Positions 34,274 through 43,333 of a DNA stretch of 64,000 bases are shown piece by piece (the first letter of the stretch is position 1; each line of letters begins with the position of its first letter). This DNA comes from Nemophila menziesii (taxonomy: Eukaryota; Streptophyta; Magnoliopsida; Boraginales; Hydrophyllaceae). The stretch lies in NCBI GenBank assembly GCA_029959085.1, contig JARWIR010000024.1:18960296-19024295 (forward strand), written 5' to 3'. A program made the position numbers and the translations under genes. The notes beneath the pieces are model-generated. The model was not told the origin of the DNA. It did not search any database and saw only the letters and a list, made by a program, of their open reading frames with translations.

Positions 34274-34621
34274 CTATGGTAACCGAGGTGGAATGGATCC
34301 GGGAATACGATTAGTATTTTTCACGATCCATGTCGGTTTGTCATTTTGAGTGAGCTTCTCATTGGTGAGTTCATTATGATCTATTTCTTCTTGATTTGAC
34401 TTACGAACCCCCGCTTCATTTAACTCCTCTTTATATGGAACGAATGGACCTTCCATAATGATTCTCCATTGATCGGGATCTTTGGCTTTGATAAATTTCT
34501 CCATTTTTGTTCTCCAAGTAAAATAGTGAGTTCCTACAAAAAGTGGAGGTCGAGTAGAAGACGACTTTTCCAAAAGATTAAATTCCATATCGTTTACTCT
34601 ACTAACGATTAAGCTATTCAC
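34274..34621 (-). pseudogene. Copia-type gag N-terminus, truncated
   Basis: The 115-codon ORF contains RPPLFVGTHYFTWRTKMEKF and DPDQWRIIMEGP, a motif set typical of the start of copia/Sirevirus gag. It starts ten bases inside the primer-binding site and ends long before a normal gag would, without a zinc knuckle. The rest of gag and pol is deleted from the element. Confidence 0.7.
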
Positions 34622-34630
34622 GTAGAGTTA

Positions 34631-34643
34631 GGCTCTGATACCA
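34631..34643 (-). promoter_or_regulatory. Primer-binding site for initiator tRNA-Met
   Basis: The minus strand reads TGGTATCAGAGCC two bases inside the 5' LTR, the standard complement of the plant initiator tRNA-Met 3' end. It fixes the direction of the element. Confidence 0.93.
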
Positions 34644-34645
34644 AT

Positions 34646-36006
34646 TGAAAGTCCTAGAGGGGGGGTGAATAGGATTACTATTAAGATTAATGCCTAATTA
34701 AAAAATCTTTTGGATAAATATAAGTTTATGAAAGAAACTTCTAAGACAACTAATATATCAAACACTTATGGGATCATGCATAGGATAAGCTAGAGGTTCG
34801 ATATATAAGTTTAACATGTAAAACGAGTTTCTATTTCCTTACTACTCTAGATGGCAATTGGTTGATTAACTAGATGAATATTATTACGATATTAATGCTA
34901 GCAAGTAATCAAACATATAATGAGCGGAAAGTAAATAGAGTAGGGATAGAATGATACACATGATTTATAGTGGTTCGGTTTCCCTACATCCACTACCTAA
35001 GGAAGCCTCCTTAGGATTTCAAGCTTTTCACTAAGCTCCCGTGTCTCTCTTAACCGGGTCGAGAACACAATAACCCTTACAACCTCTTCGATAACACGAA
35101 GGACAAACACTTGTGCTATCGCAACACAAGGACACCAAGTATACTCCCGATACTCAAACACTTATGCTATCTCAACACAAGGATACCAAGTATACTCCCT
35201 ATACTTGAATTCTCTCTTAATCTATCTATTACAAGACCTAGACTTAAGAGGATGGATACAAAGTGTTTAAAGGGGTGCAAACAACTTTGCTAGATAATCT
35301 CCTAAAGAGTAGATATGACTATAAGCTTGTAAACTCCTCTAGAGTAGATGATAACTTTGAAGCTTATTGGTTTAAGCTCTTGATCAAGCTTGGATAATTA
35401 ACTTTGATAGCTTGTGACCTCTAACTTTGTAGGAGAATGATATGTAAGATAGTTGAAGTGTTAGAGGTGAGTTTCTCCTTCAAAGAGCTCATATTTATAG
35501 CACAAGAAAGTCCCCAACGGATATAAAGTTGATGGTGAACTTTGTTCCAAACCGGGTTCCCGGTTTCCCAAATGCGGGTACCCGGTTTTAGTTGCAACGG
35601 CTATAAAACGGCTATATAAACTTGATGTTGACTTGAGCTTCACCAAACCGGGTTCCCGGTTTTTCCAAATGCGGGTACCCGGTTTCTACTGACTTGGAGA
35701 TTTATGATATTTTGATTCGTTGCTCGGATGGAAAAGTTTTCTTCACGAGAGTTGTTGTAAACATCATTTTAAGAAACTTTGTTGTTGATCATGAAAGCTA
35801 ATTCTCAATGTACACATAAGATAAGGTTAAAAGTAATGGTGAGAGAATTAGCTACTAAGGATAAGATAATTAAGCTTTGATCAAAATGATGTTAATTGTG
35901 CTTTTTGATGATTTAGAGTGCAAGATAATAAAGTGAAATTAGCACACTAAACAATAGAGGATTTGTCACATTAAAACACCTAATCGATGGGGGCAATAAG
36001 CCAACA
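34646..36006 (-). repeat. 5' LTR of the Sirevirus-like element
   Basis: 1361 bp, same ends as the other LTR (TGAAAGTCC to GCCAACA on the plus strand) and almost the same sequence. The identical 60- and 61-codon ORFs in both LTRs are simply shared LTR sequence and are not annotated as genes. Confidence 0.95.
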
Positions 36007-36011
36007 ATTTT

Positions 36012-36573
36012 GTCTTTTATTTGACTAAGAAAATTTGCAGCCTTTTGAAGTTAGGTCTGTCATATTAAGATTTTTCAACCATTTGTTAAGTCTTTTCATG
36101 TTGATTTTATTAGGTCGCTTTCCTCCCAATTTTTCAAAGCTATACCTATACATATTCATATCACCTATAATGGTCCATGGGAGTGAAGGGTAGAATCTTT
36201 TACACTCTTTTATAAAGTTTAATACAACATCTTTTTCTTTATCTTCCGAGGGTATATAAGCATATGTAGTACAATATTCCTTATCGTTTTCATCAGAGAT
36301 TTTACAATGAATATATGAGTCAGAGGATTCTAGTATATCAATTTTTATATTCGATTTACAGAGTAAGGCTAGCCCCCCACTAATTTTTCTAGGGTCCACA
36401 ATACAGCTAACATTATATTTCAAATCAGATGCAATATTTTTCACATAAGTAGAATTATTTTTAGTTTCAATTAGGAATATTACCTCAGGTTGATACCGAA
36501 CAACAATATCTTTTAATGTCAGAACTGTCAGGTCACTTCCAAGACCTTGACAGTTCCAACTCAGTTGTGTCAT
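36012..36573 (-). pseudogene. LINE ORF2: apurinic-type endonuclease, N-terminal part
   Basis: ORF2 starts at ATG 36573 with MTQLSWNCQGLGS. Endonuclease blocks are visible: IFLIETKN with the catalytic Glu, WTIIGDMNMYRYS with the GD.N block, and the closing LTSKGCKFS. The frame is open up to the LTR insertion at 36011. The ATG overlaps the stop of ORF1 as ATGA (CAATGAC on the minus strand), the same coupling as in the plus-strand LINE. Confidence 0.87.
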
Positions 36574-38213
36574 TGGTTTAGTTGGGGTTGATTTGGTTCA
36601 ACCCCGCAAAACTCTGTAGCCTCCAACTCGTGGTTTTCACTTACCTTATTACTCAATTCCATACTAGCCTCTTTCTGCTCTTGTTCCATCTGAAGAGGGT
36701 TTTCAAGGTTGATTGTCCCCATAGAGGGGTTCCATCTCGCCTTCCAGATTTTCTGATTTCTTGACTTTTCTCCTAACTCACGCTGATATTCGATCCTCCT
36801 TAGTTTGTTCTCCTCCCATCTTTTATCATTGTTTGATTCAGCCGGTACATCTTCCATTCTCGTATCTTCATAGTTATCATCGATGATACTTCAGATTGTA
36901 TGTGCTGGTTTGTCTTCATTTCTAGGGTTAGGGGTAGGTTTCGTATTTGGGATTTCTTCAGATAGGTGGGTGTTGATATGTTTTGTTTCAGATGTTATGT
37001 TTTGGGTAATAGTTGTTTCTTGGGCTGATAAAGACTTGTTATGACTAAAGTCCACCATTTTTCCTTCAGATAAGGCTTGGTCCACTTTGGATTTTTTAAT
37101 AGATCCAAAAGAGAGGTTTATCGGCCCACTTGAAATATTTTCTTTAGGCCCAAGAGTAATAGGGGTTGTGGGCTCTTGTTCTTCTTTTTTGTTATTCATG
37201 TAAGGCCCAAACATATTGTTTTCCGGTTTCGATAATTCCAAGAAATTCTGTACCCGTCCTTTTTGCCACTCAGCCACTACCTCGTACTCCATTTTGTTTT
37301 TCACCTTTTTGTTTTCTTGCACAGCTCCGTCCTTCCTCATCGTACTGATTTTTGTCCTTCTTTCTTTGTTTTTTCCAGCTGGTTCACTCGGAATTTGACT
37401 CACCGAGTTAGGAAAACCGGAGCTTGTATCCATGGCGGTGAAGACGAAAATCTGTTGATTGTTCTCAGCCAATTCTTCTTCCATTAATAAGAAATCCCTT
37501 TCTACTCCGTGAATCCATTTACCAAGTCTTTTCTTTAATTTATTCTTACTGATGCACTCATTTTCAGAATGGTCAATGAGACCACAGATGTTACAAAATT
37601 CGCCAAGTCTTTCGTATTTTATCATACCTGTAAGGCTCCGATTCCGTGATATGTTGAAGGAGTATGTTGGCCTAAGAGGTTGATTAACATTCCACTCTAT
37701 TCGATCTCTACAGTAGCTAATTTCATTGAATGTTTTGACTGGGGGTAGTTGGATTTCTTCGATTTTTCCTAAGCTTTCTGCAATTGTTTCGACATTTTCT
37801 TCAGAGATGTAATTTCCAGGTAGCCCATGAATTTGTACCCAGAATTTTGTATTGTTTTGATCATCAAGAGTTTGGTTTCCATCATCTTTCCATTCTTGAA
37901 TGAGGATGTGTTTTCCGGCCAAATTCCATGGCCTTTTCTTGAGAATTTTTTGATAATCCTCATCAGAGTTACAGCTTAGTAAACAAGAGTTGAAACCAAT
38001 CTTCTCAGTTGTTACTTCATTCTTGAGCCCCCATGATTTATTGATTGTTCTTCGAAGGAAATTAAAACTTATAGGTTGATTATATATGATCTTAGCTAGC
38101 AGTTTGGGTTTTTCAACAGTTGAGTAAACAGAATTGTGCACCGGTTTTAGGATGATCTTACTCGATTTCAGTTTTTGTCGGTTGGTGTTTGGTTGGTGGT
38201 GTTCTATTTTCAT
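36570..38213 (-). pseudogene. LINE ORF1 (DUF4283 plus CCHC knuckle), one premature stop
   Basis: ORF1 starts best at MKIEHHQ (38213); an in-frame Met lies 16 codons upstream. A DUF4283-like part (FNFLRRTINKSWGL, KRPWNLAGKHILIQEW, KFWVQIHGLPGNY) is followed by a zinc knuckle CNICGLIDHSENEC and a charged tail with Gly/Pro-poor repeats. A TGA at 36893-36891 interrupts the frame; 96 more codons in the same frame (from MEDVPAESN at 36857) lead to the true end at 36570, overlapping ORF2. Apart from this stop ORF1 is intact. Confidence 0.85.
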
Positions 38214-38456
38214 GAGGTTAAGCTTACGGTAGAAGAGGGAGAGAAGAAGAAGGGGAAGCAAAAACAGAGAAAAAGGGAAAGGGAATGAAGACTAAAGAAA
38301 AACTAACCTGGAGATTAAATGAGTGTTTAAATGGAAGAGATGGAAGGGGTTATTTAGTGGTGGAATTGGGTGGTTATGTGGTGGTGTGTGGTGGGAGGTT
38401 GAGAGAAAACCGGTGAGGTCATGCATGAAAAAAATAAAGACTAAATTTTCACGTAG

Positions 38457-38537
38457 CTCACTTGGTTCATTTCACGCTTACTATTTATGTATAATATGTT
38501 ATTTTACAAACAACAATTTATAAATGAATTTAATACT
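38457..38537. other. Short host segment between LINE and MULE-like element C
   Basis: 81 bases continuing the target DNA of the LINE. They end in the left copy of the 9-bp duplication TTTAATACT (38529-38537). Confidence 0.7.
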
Positions 38538-39880
38538 GAGGATAATACAAATTGAGACCCAATTTTTCCTATTTTTTTTAAAAAAAAAATCCTAGTTAGA
38601 AAAAAATTCTTTTTTAAGTCCTAGTTCTAACTTTGTTGGTTTAGAACTTTCCCTTTTTACCCCTTTTCGTTATGGGTACGGACCCATAAAGACTAACTAC
38701 CACGGCTACACTATAACGTGATGGGTACAGACTCAATACGTTTTACAATGATTTTTTAATCTTTTTTATTAAGCCCAAAGATATTCAGATTCTTTTTGGG
38801 GCTGCCCAACACGTTTTTTTATTAAGTCCTTTTTTCATGTTTTATTTACATATGGGCCATACCCAAAAAGAACAAAAAAATATTCACAGGGAAATAGTTT
38901 ACAGTTTTCTCATATACGGGCTATACCAAACATCTGGCCCAATAACAAAGGAAATCAAAAAATTTAAAAATTCAAATACCACTATATGGGGCTGGACCAT
39001 TACTAACAACTAAATAATTTGGACTGGCCCATCAGCACTACATAACAAACATGGGTCTGGCCCACTAACGCATAAAAAATAAAATAAAAAATAAACCAGA
39101 ATCACGATCTGGATTTGGATTTGGAGGGCAGTCTCTGCAGCAGCGTGTTCTTCGTCGCTGCCGTGGGGAGGAGGTGCTTCGTCGCTGGTGTAGCGCGGCA
39201 GAGGAGGTGCTCCGTCGTGGTGGCCTGGTTCACAGCGAATGGAGGGGAGGCGCGGCTGTGCAGCAAAGGAGTTCTTCGTCTCTGTGATGGCCTTCTTCGT
39301 CTGAACGGCGCTGGACGGTGGAACGGTGGAACAGTGGTGGGACAGAGGACCGCTGTTCGTTGACGATGGAGGAGCGACGGTTTTCAGCAGCGGCGGCCGA
39401 CTCGAGGGGGGGCGTTTTCGTTGTGCAATAGCGGTGGTGGGAAGCTACAGTCCAGATCTGATGGGGATGAAGGAGAGGGTCGTGGTGGTGAGTGGGTGGG
39501 GGCTTGGTGGTGATGAAGGTGGGGGTGAGTTCGGTGGTGGTGGCTGGTCAGGGTGGGGGCTCGGGATGAAGGTGGTGGGCGGGTCAGGGTGGGGGCTCGA
39601 TGGTGAAGGTGGAGTGGATTTCGCCGGGACTGTTGAGAGAGAGAGAGTAGAGAGAGAGAGAGAGTAGAGAGAGAGAGATATCAGAGAATGGGATGGGGGT
39701 GGGGTGTTTCGGTTCCTTAATGGAGCTTTTGGGTGGGATTTTTGGTTTTCACTGTGGGAAAGGGGTTGGGGGCATTTTGGTACACTACCATTCCTAGTTG
39801 GACTAGTTAGGGGGTTAGTTGGGGGTGGGATTTAAAATGGGAAGTGGGGTGGGGGTTGGGCCTTTAATACTGAATTCCCC
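38538..39880 (-). mobile_element. MULE-like non-autonomous element C
   Basis: A perfect 9-bp duplication TTTAATACT flanks it (38529-38537, 39881-39889). The left tip GAGGATAATACAAATTGAGA and the reverse complement of the right tip GGGGAATTCAGTATTAAAGG form imperfect inverted repeats; both match the ends of element A, which lies in the opposite orientation. The interior is again GC-rich and gene-like (39110-39670, GGTGGTGGTGG, a GA microsatellite at 39634-39677), with GGCCAGACCCATG-type motifs (39005-39065) and GGGTCCGTACCCATAACG (minus strand, near 38680). Frames at 39115-39667 are low-complexity. No transposase. Confidence 0.8.
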
Positions 39881-39929
39881 TTTAATACTATACTGTAATG
39901 GGTTTGTCTCCGTTTAAGTAATACTAGTT

Positions 39930-42900
39930 TGAAAACTTTGCCAGATATATCAAAACTCGAATCACTTGAGGTTTTAATTTTAAACGCTGGTCACATAATC
40001 TTCTTATCTTTTTTGAAAGATTGGAGGTCGACTATGTACTACTTGACGATCCTTTTGTTTTAGCCGTTGAATCGAATGCTACTACAACCACGACTCACAA
40101 TTTTAAGATTTCAAAATTTGATAAGGCAAACACACTAGTTTGAGTGTCATCTTTTAAACCACATGACAAACCCCCTTTTTGATTTACTTTTGAACAAAAA
40201 AAATTCAAAAATATTTTGGGACCATTTGCACCAAACATCGAGCCGATGATGTATGTAAGAAAAATACATGGTCGGAAATTGACTCAAGTTCTCAATCAGC
40301 GACCAAAAACCGATTATGGAATAAGTTCACATGTATGAAAACCTATGTGCAGAATTTATGTCTGAATGAATGAAGATATGCGAGATCTTACAAGACAATG
40401 TCTTACTTGAGAAAGTCCCACCGTCTTGGACTGGCTACCACAATCACCTCAAGCACAAGAAAAGGACATGAATGTCCAAGAGCTTATCAATCACATGAGA
40501 ACCGAAGAAGAAAATTGCTTCAAGGACATATCCAAATCTCTCTCTCACTTTTCTTTGAAAGCGAACTTGGTAGTCTTCCGGTCATATGAAAACAAAGATG
40601 GTTTCAAGGGTAAAGCAAAACATCAAGGGCAGAATAAGAACAATAACAAGAACAATAAAGGGTAAATTTAATGAATCTAGAGGTAACTTCAAACCAACTA
40701 GTCATATTCAGAAAAACAAGACAACCTTCTACTGTTGTGGAAAGGAGGGACACAAGGCTTACTAATGCAAGAACATGTTCAACCCAAACGATCCACCTCG
40801 CGCCAACTTGATTGAATCTGAAGAGGTTATTGTTGCAGTAATGGTCGAAGCTAACTTGGTAGAGAACAAAGCCAAATAGATTCTGGATACTGAAGAATCA
40901 AGACATTTATGCTCCAACAAAGAGTTACTCCAAGAGTTTAAAGATGCATCTGATAGGAATGCGCCTACATGGAAAATTCTACAACTACGGGTGTCCTTGG
41001 GAAGGTAAAGGGGTGTCTTAAACTTACTTATGACAAGACCTTAACCCTTAACAATGTTTGAGTCTCTTTTCAACAAAGTAGGACTTAAGCTTGTCTTTTT
41101 TGGTGGGGGGATTATTATTTATAGGAATGACGACTTTGTTAGGAAAGGTTACCTAAGTGGAAGACTATTTGTATATAGCATAATTTTTAATATCAATGAA
41201 AATGCATCTACTTCTTCTTACATTGTTGAATCTCTTGATTTGTGCACACTATATTATGACATTTTAATGTTTCCTCTACTAAAATACTTAATTCGTATGG
41301 ACTACTACTTGGACACTATAATGAAGGATTAATTAATGATCAAGTATGTGTAGATGTTAAACATGCTAAGAATCCCTTTAAGACGGTTACCACTAGAGAA
41401 ACTCAACTTCCAGAACTAGTGCATTCTAATTTAGAAGAACTTCAAAACTACCACCAATAGATGGACTTTAGGTTCACCAAGGTCCTAAGGTCTAAGGATG
41501 AAGTGGAATCCACCTTTTTGAAGTATAAGGTTGAGGGTGAGATAAAGTTAGATAGAAAGGTTTAGGTTTGATATGGGAAACGAATACCTTTCAAACACAC
41601 TTAAATAATTTTGTGAATGTAATTGAATTATTCAAAAACTAAGTACCCCCTTATACACTCCAATAAAATGGCATAGGTGATAGAAAAAATAGATCCCTTA
41701 AATAAATGATGAATGCATGTTAATAAGTTCAGGTTTACCAACCAACATCTGGGGGAAAGATGTCTTATCTTCTCGTTATGTGTTAAACTGAGCACCTCAT
41801 AAACATTTTTATAAGACCCCTTACGAGTTGTGGAAATGATATCCAACTATCTTGAAATTTTTAACAATGTATGGTGTTTGGCCAAGGTAGGGTTACCCAA
41901 GTTCAAGAATTCAATATTGGACCCAAAATCGTGGATTTTATCTTTATAGGAATGCACAGAACAATGTGGCTTATTGATTTATGTACTTAGTTGATAACAC
42001 TATTAGCGAATCTTGAGACGTCAAATTCTTTGAGGATGTATTTCCTTTACAAAAAGAATGTTGATCTTAATGCCTTTTCATTTACCAATAATGCCTCACC
42101 AATCAATACTGAAACACTCGTTGGTGATGATCTTTCTACTTCTTTACCCTTCTCGAGTTCTTTATCCTTCACACAAGCTTTAGCTGAGCCGGTGCTCGTT
42201 TCTGATAACGTCAAATACAATGCAATAGTAGTTTATGTAGAATTCAAATAAGCTTATGTAGATATGCTTAGTTTGATATTTGGGACTTGACTGCCTTACC
42301 GAAGGAATGTAAGACAATTAGTAGCAAATGGATCTTTACGAGGAAATTTAGTCCTGATGAATTTATAGAAAAATTTAAGTCTAGACTTTTTTTTTTTTGA
42401 TATTTTACTCAAAATAAAGGATGGACTACATTGACACATATTCTCAAGTGACCAATATAGCCACCATAAGAAATCTAATAGCCTTAGCTGCCATTCATAA
42501 ACTTACTATACATCAGATGGATATTAAGACCACATTTTTTAATGGAGATCTAGATGAAGAGACATATATGGTCCCACCCAAAGGGTTCGTCACATCTGGT
42601 CAAGAGAGCAAAGTATGCAAGCTTAAGAAGTCATTATATGGTTTGAAACAAGAACCTAAACAATGGTACAAAAAATTGGATAGTACTTTAGTAAAAGATA
42701 GTTTTATAGTCAATAATTCTGATTCATGTGTTTACATGAAAGTGCTGGGATCATAATGTGTGATCATTTGTTTATACATAGATGACATGCTAATCTTTGG
42801 CACTAACCTTCGAGTTATTAATAATACTAATAACTTCTTATCATCTAAACTCGAGATAAAATACATAGGAAAAACTGATGTTATTTTAGGGGTAAAACTT

Positions 42901-43333
42901 AAGAAATAAAAGTGATATATCCCTTAGTGAGTCTCATTATGTAGAGAACATGTTGAGGAGATTTAACTCCTTTGACGTCATGCCCACTCGAATCCCCTAC
43001 GAATCTAATATTCATTTGACTAAGAACAACAAAAATACGGTATCTCAAAATGAATAAGATAATATTATATGAAGTATGATATTCTTAATGAATTGCACTC
43101 GACTTGATATTGCCTATGCATAAGCAGACTTAGTCGATATACCCATAACCCTAGTAGTGAAAATTGGGGTGCACTTCAAAGATTACTGAAATATCTAAGA
43201 GGTATTATAGACATAGGTTTACACTATAACACATTCCCTGCTATCTTGGAAGGCTATTGTGATGCAAACTGGATATATGATAATGATGAAGTGATCTCCA
43301 CTAATGGTTATACGTCTTCCTTAGGTGCAAGAG
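39930..43333 (+). pseudogene. Copia retrotransposon 1, 5' part, heavily decayed
   Basis: Traces in order: gag start (KLESLEVL then RWSHNLLIFFERLEVDYV across frames, about 39955-40050); gag middle (LEKVPPSWTGYHNHLKHKK near 40410, then NVQELINHMRTEEENCFKD); a CCHC knuckle with a stop (YCCGKEGHKAY*C near 40730); protease (ILDTEESRHLCSNKELLQEF near 40880); integrase end (YTP..NGI, MNACXLISSGLPTN near 41660-41750); RT (IRNLIALAAIHKLTIHQMDI, KTTFFNGDLDEETYM, KKSLYGLKQEPKQWY, YIDDML, 42421-42800); and the start of RNase H (43130-43320). Stops and frameshifts are everywhere. It is cut at 43333 by a solo LTR and resumes at 45390. Confidence 0.8.
42172..42266 (+). pseudogene. Fragment related to the E2-like gene, inside copia 1
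   Basis: These 95 bases align without gaps to 23504-23598 in exon 2 of the E2-like gene; by hand I count 74 identical bases. Both begin CACAAGCTTTAGCTGAGCC and share GAATTCAAA and AAGCTTATG. The peptide is also parallel (QALAEP, DN, YNA, EFK, AY), except for a stop after EFK. The fragment lies where copia normally has the variable linker between integrase and RT. It looks like a captured piece of a related gene. Confidence 0.7.

Larger units (their letters stand above)
29491..36006 (-). mobile_element. Young non-autonomous LTR retrotransposon, Sirevirus-like
   Basis: Two near-identical LTRs (29491-30850 and 34646-36006) are flanked by the 5-bp duplication ATTTT (29486-29490, 36007-36011). 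The primer-binding site TGGTATCAGAGCC follows the right LTR on the minus strand, pairing with initiator tRNA-Met, so the element runs right to left. It has a short copia-type gag start, an intact 437-codon ORF, and repeated AAGGGGGAG tracts upstream of the 3' LTR. There is no protease, integrase, RT or RNase H. Repeated polypurine motifs, the Met primer and an extra downstream ORF recall Sireviruses, which is an inference. It interrupts the LINE ORF2. Confidence 0.92.
24161..38442 (-). mobile_element. L1-type LINE with two later insertions
   Basis: The minus-strand element is bounded by identical 14-mers AAATTTTCACGTAG at 24147-24160 and 38443-38456. Next to the left copy lies a run of twelve T (24161-24172), the poly(A) tail on the other strand, preceded by a typical LINE 3' end (TATTATTAAGCATTTG). 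From 5' to 3' it holds ORF1 (38213-36570), endonuclease (36573-36012), RT/zf-RVT (29485-26700) and RNase H (26155-25796). Removing the LTR retrotransposon (29491-36006) and the MULE-like insert (about 24252-25840) leaves about 6.2 kb, a full-length plant LINE. Frameshifts and stops make it inactive. Confidence 0.92.

Noticed and set aside
29955..35646. Pairs of identical 60-61 codon ORFs at 29955/35111 and 30490/35646
   Set aside because: They lie in the two LTRs of one element and are identical because the LTRs are; there are no coding features.
40398..40665. Short ORFs near the copia 1 gag as separate genes
   Set aside because: They read as parts of a decayed copia gag (LEKVPPSWTGYHNHLKH, NVQELINHMRTEEE) in different frames.
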